From contig NZ_RKIC01000011.1 in the NCBI RefSeq assembly GCF_003755185.1, positions 345,018 to 409,017 on the forward strand: a stretch of DNA of 64,000 nucleotides. The letters run 5' to 3'. The notes beneath the pieces were generated by a model. It worked only from the letters and a program-made list of their open reading frames with translations, was not told where the DNA came from and searched no databases. Below are positions 25,497-33,927 of the stretch, one piece after another. How positions within the stretch are numbered: the first letter of the stretch is position 1; each line of letters starts with the position of its first letter. Both the position numbers and the translations under genes were made by a program. This DNA is from Frigoribacterium sp. PhB24 (GTDB taxonomy: Bacteria > Actinomycetota > Actinomycetes > Actinomycetales > Microbacteriaceae).

Positions 25497-26135
25497 ATGG
25501 CACCCCGCGACCCCTCCACGACGGCCACCCGTGCCGAGCGCTTCGCGCGGGGGTGGGTGATCGCCGGGGCGTCGACGCTGGTCGCGGCCTTCTCGCACGT
25601 CGCCGGCGGCGGCATGCAGCCGGGTGCACTGGGCGTGGTGCTCGCGCTCGCCGTGGCCGTGCCGGTGTCGATCGCCCTCGCCGGCGTCCACCTCTCGACC
25701 GTACGGCTGGCCGTCGCGGTCGCCCTCAGCCAGGTGGCGTTCCACCTGCTCTTCTCCCTGGGCGCCTCGGACGGTGGCGGCGCCTCCGCCTCGGGTGGGC
25801 ACCACTCCGCGCTCGTGATCTCGACCATCGCCGACGGGGCCGTGTCCGGCGGCGTCGGCCCGGCCATGGTCATGGGCGGCCCCGCCATGTGGCTGGCCCA
25901 CGCCCTGGCGGCGGTCATCACCGTCGTCGCCCTGCGGAGGGGCGAGGGCGCCGCGTGGGCCCTCGTCCGACTGGCCGTCCGTGGTCTGGGCGTCGCGCGC
26001 CTCCTGACTGCGGGGCACCTTCCCGAGGCACCCGTCGTCCGTCGCCCACCGACGTCGGGCGGCGTCCGTCCGCGTCCGCCCGGGCGACGACACCTCACGG
26101 CCCGGCCCCGTCGTGGTCCGCCCTGCCCTGCCTGA
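25497..26135 (+). CDS. Membrane protein at the head of the YcnI-CopC group
   Basis: 212 residues, function unknown. Five hydrophobic segments are visible (residues about 20-36, 42-65, 72-92, 115-138 and 142-158), and outer-face candidates for metal binding include GGHHSALVIS and the Met-rich stretch GPAMVMGGPAMWLAHAL. The last 50 residues are Arg/Pro-rich with no hydrophobic part. It starts 17 bp after the stress-protein gene; TACTCT lies 9 nt before its ATG. Position just ahead of YcnI and CopC, together with His/Met content, suggests a copper-related membrane partner; this is inference. Confidence 0.7.
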   Translation: MAPRDPSTTATRAERFARGWVIAGASTLVAAFSHVAGGGMQPGALGVVLALAVAVPVSIALAGVHLSTVRLAVAVALSQVAFHLLFSLGASDGGGASASGGHHSALVISTIADGAVSGGVGPAMVMGGPAMWLAHALAAVITVVALRRGEGAAWALVRLAVRGLGVARLLTAGHLPEAPVVRRPPTSGGVRPRPPGRRHLTARPRRGPPCPA

Positions 26136-26253
26136 CCCCACCTGCCGGCGACCCACGTCGTCGGTCGTCCCGACGTGCGCGTCCACCGTGCCCTCGGAGC
26201 CCATCGTCATGCACAGCAGAACGATCGCATCCGCGATCGAGAGGACCAGATCC

Positions 26254-27081
26254 ATGAACCGCAACACCACCGCCGCATCCGCCACGACCCGCCGCCCACG
26301 GTCGTCCGCCGTCGCCGCCCGCTCGGCCGCGACCCTCGGCGCCGCCGCCCTGCTCGCGCTGGCCGCGCCCCTCGCCGCGTCGGCCCACGTGCACGTGGAG
26401 CCCGGACAGGCCGACGCCGGGTCGTACGCCACGCTCACCTTCAAGGTGCCGAACGAGTCGGCGACCGCGGGCACGGTCGGGCTCGTCGTCGACCTGCCCA
26501 CCGACACCCCGTTCACCTCGGTGTCGTACCAGCCCCTTCCGGGGTGGACGGCGGAGGTCACCACCAGCACGCTGCCCGAGCCGGTCGAGATCGACGGCAC
26601 GACCGTCACCGAGGCGCCCACCCAGGTGACCTGGACGGCCGAGGGCGACACGCAGATCGCCCCGGGGCAGTTCCAGCAGTTCGTCATCTCGGCCGGTGCC
26701 GTGCCCGACACCGGGTCCATCGCCCTGCCGGCCCACCAGCGCTACTCGGACGGCACGGTCGTCGACTGGGCCGACGCGACGCCGGCTTCGGGAGAAGAGC
26801 CCGAGCACCCCGCACCGACCCTGTACGTGAACGACGCGCCGCCGGCCGACGAGCACGCCGGACACACCACGGGCGACGACGCGACGACCGCGGGTCTCAG
26901 CACCTCCGCCGACTCCGCGTCGGGTTCCGGCGACGGCGCGGTCGGACCGCTCTCGATCGGACTCGGCATCGGCGGCCTCGCCCTGGGCGCCCTGGCACTC
27001 GTCGTCTCGGTCGTGGCGCTGACCCGTCGGCCCCGGGCGACGTCGTCGGACGCCTCGAAGAACGGCCGGGTGGACGCGTGA
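26254..27081 (+). CDS. YcnI-family (DUF1775) copper-binding membrane-anchored protein
   Basis: 275 residues. A signal peptide ends AAPLAASA, and cleavage would leave His45 (HVHVEP) as the new N-terminus, matching the monohistidine copper site known for YcnI proteins. A conserved Trp follows in PLPGWTAEV, as in that site. The YcnI domain spans about residues 45-190; then comes a His/Asp linker (ADEHAGHTTGDDA) and a C-terminal helix (IGLGIGGLALGALALVVSVVAL). The ATG is chosen because AGAGGA lies 8 nt upstream; the frame is open further back. Its TGA overlaps the CopC GTG. It acts on the outer face of the membrane, probably as a copper chaperone. Confidence 0.9.
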   Translation: MNRNTTAASATTRRPRSSAVAARSAATLGAAALLALAAPLAASAHVHVEPGQADAGSYATLTFKVPNESATAGTVGLVVDLPTDTPFTSVSYQPLPGWTAEVTTSTLPEPVEIDGTTVTEAPTQVTWTAEGDTQIAPGQFQQFVISAGAVPDTGSIALPAHQRYSDGTVVDWADATPASGEEPEHPAPTLYVNDAPPADEHAGHTTGDDATTAGLSTSADSASGSGDGAVGPLSIGLGIGGLALGALALVVSVVALTRRPRATSSDASKNGRVDA

Positions 27082-27875
27082 CGGCCGCGCGCCTGCGGGC
27101 ACCGCGCCTCCTCGGTGTGCTCGCGGTCGCCGGCCTCGGTGCCGCGACCGGTGCCCTCGCGCTCGTCCCGGCGGGGTCGGCCTCGGCGCACGACTACGTC
27201 GTGAGCAGCACGCCCGCCGCCGGCTCGACCGTCGACTCGGCCCCGACGACGGCGTCCATCACCTTCAACGACGTGATCCTCGACCTCTCGGGCACCGGCA
27301 GTTCGAACGTGCTCGAGGTGACGGACGCCGCCGGCCTGCACTACGAGGACGGTTGCTCGACCACCTCGGGCCCGACCCTCACGACCGGCGTCGCGCTCGG
27401 GGCGCCCGGCGCCTACACGATGACCTACCAGGCGGTCTCGGCCGACGGCCACACCGTGTCGGATGCCGTCCCGTTCACCTACGCCCCGGCCGCGGGCACC
27501 GCCGAGGGGGCCGGCTCGCCGACCCGTCCGAGCTGTGACGGCGCAGGAGGCGCGGGTGGCGACTCCGGCGCCGCCACCGACGACGAGACCGATGCGGCCT
27601 CGTCCTCGCTCTCGCCGTCGGCCTCGCCCGAACCCGAGGTGACGACCATGGCGAACCCGGGTGACGACGTCGTGTCGCCGACCGCGACGGAGCCCGGGTC
27701 GGGTGCGGTGAACACGGGTCTCGTCATCGGGATCGCCGTCGCGATCGTCGTCCTCGCCGCCGCCGGCGTCGTCGTGGCGATCGTCACGGGCCGCCGCCGC
27801 GACGCGACGCCCGCCGATCCCGAGGTCGACGGCACGTCGGCCCCGGACGCCGACGAGCCGTCCGACGGGCGGTGA
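27078..27875 (+). CDS. copC: CopC-domain copper resistance protein with C-terminal anchor
   Basis: 265 residues. A signal peptide ends GSASA before His38 (HDYVVSSTPAAGSTVD), the usual N-terminal copper ligand of CopC. The second ligand region is SADGHTVSDAVPFTY near residue 130. A long disordered Ser/Asp/Glu/Pro linker (about 155-215) leads to a transmembrane helix (LVIGIAVAIVVLAAAGVVVAIV) and a short basic tail. No CopD domain is fused. The GTG overlaps the YcnI stop by 4 bp, so the two are translated together. It is expected to hold copper on the outside of the membrane. Confidence 0.88.
   Translation: MTAARLRAPRLLGVLAVAGLGAATGALALVPAGSASAHDYVVSSTPAAGSTVDSAPTTASITFNDVILDLSGTGSSNVLEVTDAAGLHYEDGCSTTSGPTLTTGVALGAPGAYTMTYQAVSADGHTVSDAVPFTYAPAAGTAEGAGSPTRPSCDGAGGAGGDSGAATDDETDAASSSLSPSASPEPEVTTMANPGDDVVSPTATEPGSGAVNTGLVIGIAVAIVVLAAAGVVVAIVTGRRRDATPADPEVDGTSAPDADEPSDGR
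27546..27558 (-). repeat. Reverse-strand near copy of the dispersed 13-mer (one mismatch)
   Basis: Reads CACCCGCGCCTCC on the - strand, within the linker-coding part of copC. Confidence 0.45.
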
Positions 27876-27902
27876 GCGCGCCTCGCTGATCGAGACGTGG
27901 AC

Positions 27903-27946
27903 CGACGAAGGGCCCCGGGCGCATCGCACCCGGGGCCCTTCGTCGT
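27903..27946. terminator. Bidirectional terminator between copC and pepP
   Basis: CGACGAAGGGCCCCGGG pairs with CCCGGGGCCCTTCGTCG across a 10-nt loop in the gap between two convergent genes. Confidence 0.85.
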
Positions 27947-27952
27947 CGGACC

Positions 27953-29452
27953 TCAGTCGCGCGCGATCCACGCCTCGACGTCAGCGACCGTGCGGGGGAT
28001 GCCCACCGAGAGGTTCTCGGCGCCGTCGGCGGTCACGAGGATGTCGTCCTCGATGCGGACGCCGATGCCGCGGAACTCCTCGGGCACGGTGAGGTCGTCG
28101 GGCTGGAAGTACAGACCGGGCTCGATGGTGAACACCATGCCGGGCTCGAGCACCCCGTCGAGGTACAGGTCGCGCCGCGCGGCGGCGCAGTCGTGCACGT
28201 CGATGCCGAGGTGGTGGCTCGTGCCGTGCACCATGTAACGACGGTGGTACTGGTGGTCGGGCGCGAGCGACTCGTCGGCGGAGACGGGCAGGAAGCCCCA
28301 CTCGGCCGTGCGCTCGGCGATGACCTTCATGGCCGTCGCGTGGATCTCGCGGAACGCGACGCCGGGGCGCACGATCGCGAACGCCGCGTCGGCGGCCTCG
28401 AGCACGGCCTCGTAGACGAGGCGCTGCACGTCGGTGAACCGACCCGAGACCGGGAGCGTGCGGGTGATGTCGGCCGTGTAGAGGCTGTCGAGCTCGATCC
28501 CGGCGTCGATCAGGATCAGGTCTCCGTCGCGCACGACGCCGTCGTTGCGCGTCCAGTGCAGGACGCAGGCGTGGTCGCCCGAGGCGGCGATCGTGTCGTA
28601 GCCGACCGTGTTGCCGTCGGCCCGGGCGCGACGGTTGAAGGTGCCCTCGACGAGCCGCTCGCCGCGCGGGTGGGCGACGATGTCGTCGAAGTCGGCGATC
28701 ACGTCGGTGAAGCCCCGGCCGGTGACCGTGACGGCCTGGCGCATCTGGGCGACCTCGTAGGCGTCCTTCACGAGCCGCAGCTCGCTCAGATCGCGGGCGA
28801 GGTCGGCGGAGGTCGCGTGGGCGGGGGTGTCGTCGGCGATGGCGGCCGAGGCGGGGCTCTGCTCGGCGGCGGCCTCGACGACGGCGTCGAGACGACGCGT
28901 CAGGTCGGGGTCGGCTTCGCGGACGACGAGGGTCTCGGCGTCGATCGAGCTGACCACGGCCTCGAAGTCGGCCAGGTCTCGCGTCGCGAGCCCCAGGTCG
29001 GCGGCGACCTGCGTCAACGACGGGCGCGGGCCGATCCAGAACTCGCCGATCTCGGGGTTGGCGTAGAACTCGTCCGAGTCGCGGCCGGCGCTCGCCCGTA
29101 GGTACAGCGTGGCGTCGTGGCCGTCGGTCGTGGGCTCGAGCACGAGCACCGAACCGGGCACGGTGTCGGAACCCCAGCCCGTCAGGTGCGAGAACGCCGA
29201 GTGGGCCCGGAAGGGGTAGTCGCAGTCGTTCGACCGGACCTTGGCGGAGCCGGCCGGCACGACCAGGCGGGTGCCCGGGTGCAGCGCGGACAGCCGCGCG
29301 CGGCGGTCGGCGGCGAACGGCGCCTGCTCGCGCGGCTCGGGCAGGACGTCGGGGCGGTCGGCCCACTGCGACGAGATGTAGTCCTTGAACGTGTCCGACC
29401 CGGGGGTGGTGGAGCGGTTGGTGGTCGCGCGCGGCGCCTTCTGATCTGCCAT
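27953..29452 (-). CDS. pepP: Xaa-Pro aminopeptidase P (M24B)
   Basis: 499-residue metallo-aminopeptidase that removes an N-terminal residue before proline. The N-terminal creatinase-like domain (about 60-230) is followed by the pita-bread catalytic domain with the metal ligands in order: LILIDAGIELDSLYTADITR (two Asp), YMVHGTSHHLGIDVHD (His), MVFTIEPGLYF (Glu) and VRIEDDILV (Glu). The start is ATG 29452: a GACAAT -10-like box lies 7 nt upstream. ATG 29461, three codons earlier, is the alternative. Cytoplasmic; it stands alone between a terminator and the EEP gene. Confidence 0.93.
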   Translation of the reverse strand: MADQKAPRATTNRSTTPGSDTFKDYISSQWADRPDVLPEPREQAPFAADRRARLSALHPGTRLVVPAGSAKVRSNDCDYPFRAHSAFSHLTGWGSDTVPGSVLVLEPTTDGHDATLYLRASAGRDSDEFYANPEIGEFWIGPRPSLTQVAADLGLATRDLADFEAVVSSIDAETLVVREADPDLTRRLDAVVEAAAEQSPASAAIADDTPAHATSADLARDLSELRLVKDAYEVAQMRQAVTVTGRGFTDVIADFDDIVAHPRGERLVEGTFNRRARADGNTVGYDTIAASGDHACVLHWTRNDGVVRDGDLILIDAGIELDSLYTADITRTLPVSGRFTDVQRLVYEAVLEAADAAFAIVRPGVAFREIHATAMKVIAERTAEWGFLPVSADESLAPDHQYHRRYMVHGTSHHLGIDVHDCAAARRDLYLDGVLEPGMVFTIEPGLYFQPDDLTVPEEFRGIGVRIEDDILVTADGAENLSVGIPRTVADVEAWIARD

Positions 29453-29498
29453 GCCCACCATTGTCCCGCCAAACGGGCCGGACGCCCAGTCGGCGGAG

Positions 29499-30530
29499 TC
29501 AGGCCCCCGTGCGACTGAGCTGCGCGACGACGGGACGGTGGTCGCTGCCGGCCTCGTCGAGCTCGGTCACGACCCGGAAGCCGGTCGGCAGCCACTGTTC
29601 GGTGGCCATCACGTGGTCGATCGGGGCGCCGAGCAGGGGAGGGACGTCGGTCGGCCAGGTGCCGACCCCGGCGTTGGCGGTCGCCTCGGCGGCGTCGCGA
29701 CAGGCGCCGAGGGCCCCACCGTCGGAGCCCAGCCCGGCCATGTGGTCGAGTGTGGCGTTGAAGTCGCCCGCCATGATCACGTCACCCGACCGGCAGACGT
29801 CGGCGAGGTAGCCGAGGCCGGCACGCCACTGCCCCATGTGATCGGGCGTCGGCGACACGGGGTGCGCGGCGACGATGGTGGGCCCCTCGCCCGAGACGGG
29901 CGTCGCCACGACCGTCGGGAGCACAGGTGTCGTGCGGGCGTCGGTCGTGCCGTCGTCGCCGATCGCGACCTGGTAGTCGCCGAGGGCGGCGCTGATCAGG
30001 AGGGTCGTCGAGCGACCGCTCGCGATCTGGTCGTAGGCGACCGTGTGCACCCACATGGGCTTGCCGGCGGCTCCCATGGCCTCGGCGACGGCGACACCGA
30101 CCTCTTGTCGGGTCTCGGGCAAGGAGATCACGTCGGCGCCGACCTCGGTCGCGAGGGCGACGACGGCGTCGGCCCCCGTCGCCGCGCCGAGCGTGTTCCA
30201 CGACAAGACGGTGACGTCGGTCGGGGTCTTCTCGACGAAGTCGGTGCGTCCGAGGCCTCGAGCCGTCACGACGCCTGCCGAAAGGACGCCGAACACGAGC
30301 AGCAGCACGGCCGCGCTGGCCGTCAAGGACCGGATCGGTCGTGCGACCAGCCCGAGCACGAGCAGCAGCACCATGAGGACGACCGCGACGGCGGCGGCGG
30401 CGAGCCGGAACGACACCACCTGGCCGACCGGGAAGACGCGCTGCAGCCCGACGGCCTGAGGCCAGAGGGCGACCGACAGCACGGCGGCGACGGCGAGGAC
30501 GAAGACGAGGGCGACGAGACGACGGATCAT
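29499..30530 (-). CDS. Membrane-anchored endonuclease/exonuclease/phosphatase (EEP) family protein
   Basis: 343 residues. Three N-terminal helices (LVALVFVLAVAAVLSVALW, LAAAAVAVVLMVLLLVLGL, LTASAAVLLLVFGVLSAG) anchor a C-terminal EEP domain from about residue 105. Catalytic motifs are VLSWNTLG, ISLPETRQEV (metal-binding Glu), MAGDFNATLD, and the final SDHRPVVAQL with the catalytic His. The active site should face outside. In actinobacteria such proteins are annotated only by family, and the substrate (nucleic acid, phospholipid or phosphorylated sugar) is unknown. The ATG has AGGAG very close (2 nt) and TAGGCT 9 nt upstream. It is divergent from the PHP gene. Confidence 0.88.
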   Translation of the reverse strand: MIRRLVALVFVLAVAAVLSVALWPQAVGLQRVFPVGQVVSFRLAAAAVAVVLMVLLLVLGLVARPIRSLTASAAVLLLVFGVLSAGVVTARGLGRTDFVEKTPTDVTVLSWNTLGAATGADAVVALATEVGADVISLPETRQEVGVAVAEAMGAAGKPMWVHTVAYDQIASGRSTTLLISAALGDYQVAIGDDGTTDARTTPVLPTVVATPVSGEGPTIVAAHPVSPTPDHMGQWRAGLGYLADVCRSGDVIMAGDFNATLDHMAGLGSDGGALGACRDAAEATANAGVGTWPTDVPPLLGAPIDHVMATEQWLPTGFRVVTELDEAGSDHRPVVAQLSRTGA

Positions 30531-30601
30531 GGCTCCTGGAGCCTAGGGGAACCCCTCACCGCACGTCGGGCGCCGCACGGACGGCTCGGATGCGTGCCGC
30601 C

Positions 30602-30613
30602 TACGATGGGAGG
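30602..30613 (+). promoter_or_regulatory. Leaderless-type -10 box of the PHP gene
   Basis: TACGAT (30602-30607) ends 6 nt before the ATG. The spacer GGGAGG could alternatively be read as a ribosome binding site, but it abuts the start codon. Confidence 0.5.
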
Positions 30614-31468
30614 ATGCCCACGCGTCTGGTCGACCTGCACACTCACTCGAGCGTGTCGGACGGCACCGAGACGCCCGCCGCCCTGATCGCGTCGGCCGTG
30701 CGGGCGGGGCTCGACACCGTCGCGCTGACCGATCACGACAGCACCGCCGGGTGGTCCGAGGCCTCGGCCGCCGTCGCCGGGACGGGTCTCACGCTCGTCC
30801 CCGGCATGGAACTCAGCACTCGGCTGGGGTTGAACAGCGTCCACATGCTCGGTTACCTCTTCGACCCCGCGCACCCGGGACTCGTCGCCGAGACCGCCCG
30901 CCTCCGCGAGAGCCGCCTGCACCGCGCCGAGCGCATCGTCGAACGCATCGCAGCGGACTACGACCTCACCTGGGGCGACGTCCTCGCGCAGGCCAGCTCG
31001 GGGGCGACCCTGGGCCGACCGCACATCGCCGACGCCCTCGTCTCCAAGGGGTACGCGCCCGACCGGAGCGCCGCCTTCGCGGGCATCCTGCACTGGCGGT
31101 CCGGGTACTACGAGCCGCACGAGGCACCGAGCCCCGTGATCGGCGTCCGACTCATCCGCGAGGCCGGGGGAGTCCCCGTCATCGCCCACCCGGCGACACG
31201 GGGCCGCGAGCCCAACGTCTCGACCGAGGGCTTCGAGGCGCTCGTCGACGCCGGCCTGCTCGGCGTCGAGATCGATCATCGCGAGAACACCACCGCGGGC
31301 AAGGCCCGGTTGCTCGAGCTCGCGCGGCGGTACGACCTCATCGTGACCGGGTCGAGTGACTACCACGGCGACGGCAAGCCGAACCGGTTGGGCGAGAACG
31401 CCACGGCCCCCGAGCAGCTCGACCGGATCGTCGACGCGGCGACCGGGTGGGCGCCCGTCCGGGGCTGA
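30614..31468 (+). CDS. PHP-domain phosphoesterase (TrpH/RNase AM-like)
   Basis: 284-residue metal-dependent phosphoesterase of the PHP family. Metal-site motifs are DLHTHSSVSDG at the N-terminus, LTDHDSTAGW, PGMELST, the insert with HMLGYLFD, VIAHPATRG and the final SSDYHGDG. The domain order and length fit the TrpH/YciV group, whose E. coli member trims RNA 5' ends and degrades 3',5'-bisphosphate nucleosides; the exact activity here is not readable from sequence. Cytoplasmic. It is followed by an exact copy of the dispersed 13-mer and then a bidirectional terminator. Confidence 0.88.
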   Translation: MPTRLVDLHTHSSVSDGTETPAALIASAVRAGLDTVALTDHDSTAGWSEASAAVAGTGLTLVPGMELSTRLGLNSVHMLGYLFDPAHPGLVAETARLRESRLHRAERIVERIAADYDLTWGDVLAQASSGATLGRPHIADALVSKGYAPDRSAAFAGILHWRSGYYEPHEAPSPVIGVRLIREAGGVPVIAHPATRGREPNVSTEGFEALVDAGLLGVEIDHRENTTAGKARLLELARRYDLIVTGSSDYHGDGKPNRLGENATAPEQLDRIVDAATGWAPVRG

Positions 31469-31471
31469 GTC

Positions 31472-31484
31472 GACCCGCGCCTCC
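31472..31484 (+). repeat. Exact copy 2 of dispersed 13-mer GACCCGCGCCTCC
   Basis: Starts 3 bp after the stop codon of the PHP gene and before the terminator, the same placement as copy 1. Confidence 0.7.
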
Positions 31485-31528
31485 TCGTCCCGGTCGGCGA
31501 TGCGCCGGTCGGCGACGTGCCGCATGCA

Positions 31529-31565
31529 CGAGACCCCCTCGCCGCGGACGGTCGAGGGGGTCTCG
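31529..31565. terminator. Bidirectional terminator between PHP and helicase genes
   Basis: CGAGACCCCCTCG (31529-31541) pairs with CGAGGGGGTCTCG (31553-31565). Confidence 0.8.
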
Positions 31566-31579
31566 GTGACGATCGGGTG

Positions 31580-33049
31580 TCAGCCCTGCGGCTGCGACGA
31601 CGAGTCGCCCGCGGGGCGTCGGCGTCGGTTGCGGCTGCGCTTGCGCGGGGCGTCGCCGGTGCCGTCGGTCGAGGGCGTCGTGGCATCGGTCGCCTGGGCG
31701 GCGCCGCGGCCCGTGGCCGACGGCTCGCCCGAGGTACGCACGGGCGCGTCGCCACGGCCGCGCCCGCGACCGCGGTCCCGGTCGCCCTGGGGGCCGCCGG
31801 TGCGCTCGCGAGAGCCGGCCGAGCCCGCCTTGACGGCCGACAGCGAGGTCGCACGCAGGCGTCCCTTGGTGCCGGCCGGGATGTCGAGGTCGGCGAAGAG
31901 GTGCGGGCTCGACGAGTAGGTCTCGACCGGTTCGGGCTGACCCATGTCGAGTGCCCGGTTGATCAGGGCCCACTTGTGCAGGTCGTCCCAGTCGACGAAG
32001 GTCACGGCAATGCCGGTCTTGCCCGCTCGGCCGGTGCGGCCGGCACGGTGCAGGTAGGTGTCGTGGTCGTCGGGCACGGTGTGGTTGATCACGTGCGTCA
32101 CGTCGTTCACGTCGATGCCCCGGGCCGCGACGTCGGTCGCGATGAGGATGTCTTTCTTGCCGGCTTTGAAAGCAGCCATGGCACGCTCACGCTGCTCTTG
32201 GTTGAGGTCGCCGTGGACGGCCGCCGCGTTGAAGCCGCGGTCGTTCAACTCTTCGACCAGCTTGGCGGCCGCGCGCTTGGTGCGGGTGAAGACGACGGTC
32301 TTGCCGCGGCCCTCGGCCTGCAGGATGCGGGCGATCACTTCGTCTTTGTCGAGCGAGTGCGCCCGGTAGACGACGTGCTTGATGTTCGCCTGCGTCAGGC
32401 CCTCGTCGGGGTCGGTCGCGCGGATGTGGATCGGCTTCGTCATGAAGCGACGGGCCAGAGCCACGATCGGTCCGGGCATCGTCGCCGAGAAGAGCATGGT
32501 GTGACGCGTGGCCGGCACCTGCTGGAAGATCTTCTCGATGTCGCTGAGGAAGCCCAGGTCGAGCATCTTGTCGGCCTCGTCGAGCACGACCTCTTGCACC
32601 TCTTTGAGGTTCAGGAGGCGCTGGCCCGCCAGGTCGAGGAGGCGCCCGGGGGTCCCCACGACGATCTGCGCGCCGGCCTTGAGCTGCTCGACCTGGCCCT
32701 CGTAGGCCTTGCCGCCGTAGATGCTGACGATCTTGGTGGCACGGTTGGACGTGGCGAGTTCGAGGTCGTCGGCCACCTGGACGCAGAGTTCACGGGTGGG
32801 GACGACGACGAGCACCTTCACGCCGGGAGCGGGGTCGAGGCCGATGCGCTGGATGATCGGGAGGCCGAAACCGAAGGTCTTGCCGGTGCCCGTCTTGGCC
32901 TGGCCGATGATGTCTTGGCCGGCGAGGGCGAGGGGGATGGTCTGGGTCTGGATGGGGAAAGGTTCGAGGATCCCCTTCGACGCCAGAGCGTCGACCATGT
33001 CGGGGTCGATCGCGAGGTCAGTGAATGTCAAAGTGTTGCCCTGTCTCAT
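31580..33049 (-). CDS. DEAD-box ATP-dependent RNA helicase
   Basis: 489 residues with the full DEAD-box set: Q motif (FPIQTQTIPLAL), motif I AKTGTGKT, Ia PTRELCVQ, Ib TPGRLLDL, II LDEADKMLD (DEAD), III SATMP, IV VVFTRTKR, V ATDVAARGIDV and VI HRAGRTGRAGK. The last 110 residues are disordered and Arg/Gly-rich, ending RKRSRNRRRRPAGDSSS, a probable RNA-binding tail. The start is uncertain: ATG 33049, or TTG 33031, which would give the family-like N-terminus MTFTDLAID. It acts on structured RNA in the cytoplasm, as in ribosome assembly or RNA decay. It is divergent from the ferritin-like gene. Confidence 0.94.
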   Translation of the reverse strand: MRQGNTLTFTDLAIDPDMVDALASKGILEPFPIQTQTIPLALAGQDIIGQAKTGTGKTFGFGLPIIQRIGLDPAPGVKVLVVVPTRELCVQVADDLELATSNRATKIVSIYGGKAYEGQVEQLKAGAQIVVGTPGRLLDLAGQRLLNLKEVQEVVLDEADKMLDLGFLSDIEKIFQQVPATRHTMLFSATMPGPIVALARRFMTKPIHIRATDPDEGLTQANIKHVVYRAHSLDKDEVIARILQAEGRGKTVVFTRTKRAAAKLVEELNDRGFNAAAVHGDLNQEQRERAMAAFKAGKKDILIATDVAARGIDVNDVTHVINHTVPDDHDTYLHRAGRTGRAGKTGIAVTFVDWDDLHKWALINRALDMGQPEPVETYSSSPHLFADLDIPAGTKGRLRATSLSAVKAGSAGSRERTGGPQGDRDRGRGRGRGDAPVRTSGEPSATGRGAAQATDATTPSTDGTGDAPRKRSRNRRRRPAGDSSSQPQG

Positions 33050-33103
33050 ATAGGGGGATGCCAGGAGTTTAGCCCGTCGCGACGGACGCCCTCTCGGACC
33101 CCG

Positions 33104-33115
33104 TAAGATGTGGGC
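33104..33115 (+). promoter_or_regulatory. Leaderless-type -10 box of the ferritin-like gene
   Basis: TAAGAT (33104-33109) ends 6 nt before GTG 33116, which favours that GTG over the ones at 33110 and 33119. Confidence 0.5.
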
Positions 33116-33835
33116 GTGGTGTCCTGGCCCGGTCGAGGTGCGAAACGCGGCGTCCCGTCCCTGCAGTGGCCGCGGCCCGCTGCGAAGCCGACCCCCGTGG
33201 CGCGGGTCGAGCTCGACCAGTTCACCCCCGACCTGCTGGTCTTCCTGGGGCACGCGGCCTATCTCGAGCTGGCGCTCTTCGAGACGCTGGGTCGCTCGTC
33301 GGCCTTCGCTCCCGACGTCCGCGCGAAAGAGACCACCGGGCGCATCGCCGAGACGACGCTCGCACGTCACCGTGGCCTGGTGGCCGAGATCGAACGCTCG
33401 GGCCACGACGCCACCGGGTCGATGGAGCCCCACATCGCCGCCATCGACGAGTTCCGGGCCCGTACCGAGGGCACCGACTGGTACGAGGCGATCCTCGCCG
33501 ACTACGTCGCGGCCGGCCTGCTCAACGACGTGTTCGTCCGACTCGCGGCAGGGCTTCCCGCCGATCACCACAAGCGGATCGTCTCGGTGCTCGAGGCCCA
33601 CGACGACGCACCGCTCGTCGTGCGAGAACTCTCGGCGGCCATCGAGGCCGACCCGCGGCTCGCATCCCGATTGGCCCTCTGGGGGCGCAGGCTCGTGGGC
33701 GACACGCTGCTGGTGGCGCGGGCCGCCGTCGCCGCTTCGCACGTGTCGGCGGACGACGAGCGCCTCGAACCGGTCTTCACCGAGTTGATCGCCGCCCACA
33801 CCCGCCGCATGGACGCGCTCGGGCTCACCGCCTGA
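33116..33835 (+). CDS. Ferritin-like fold protein of actinobacterial type
   Basis: 239 residues, mostly helical. After a basic 25-residue N-terminus it has the ferritin-like/rubrerythrin-type helices common in a conserved actinobacterial family: FLGHAAYLELALFETLG, AKETTGRIAETTLARHRGLVAEI, TDWYEAILADYVAAGLLNDVFVRLAAGLP and DERLEPVFTELIAAHTRRMDALG. Scattered Glu and His residues could form a di-metal site, but I cannot assign the ligands with confidence. The family resembles MiaE-type tRNA hydroxylases in fold only. It commonly sits beside a DEAD-box helicase and the DUF3107 gene, as here. Function unknown. Confidence 0.72.
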   Translation: MVSWPGRGAKRGVPSLQWPRPAAKPTPVARVELDQFTPDLLVFLGHAAYLELALFETLGRSSAFAPDVRAKETTGRIAETTLARHRGLVAEIERSGHDATGSMEPHIAAIDEFRARTEGTDWYEAILADYVAAGLLNDVFVRLAAGLPADHHKRIVSVLEAHDDAPLVVRELSAAIEADPRLASRLALWGRRLVGDTLLVARAAVAASHVSADDERLEPVFTELIAAHTRRMDALGLTA

Positions 33836-33865
33836 CCCGTCACGGCGTCCTGCCCACCGCACGAC

Positions 33866-33889
33866 TCGTCAGGGTTCGAGTCCTGACGA
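33866..33889. terminator. Hairpin between convergent genes
   Basis: TCGTCAGG and CCTGACGA form an 8-bp stem around GTTCGAGT. There is no T-tract. It lies in the 92-bp gap between the ferritin-like gene and the 98-residue membrane-protein gene. Confidence 0.4.
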
Positions 33890-33927
33890 CTCCTCGACAG
33901 GCCCCGCGGCCACCCCCGAATCCAGTG

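Noticed and set aside
26113-26253. Upstream extension of the YcnI frame (including an ATG at 26209)
   Set aside because: The Shine-Dalgarno AGAGGA lies correctly before ATG 26254 and a normal signal peptide starts there.
33866-33889. GGTTCGAGTCC inside an inverted repeat, resembling a tRNA T arm
   Set aside because: No acceptor, D or anticodon arms can be drawn around it and the stem is centred differently from a T arm; better read as a weak hairpin between convergent genes.
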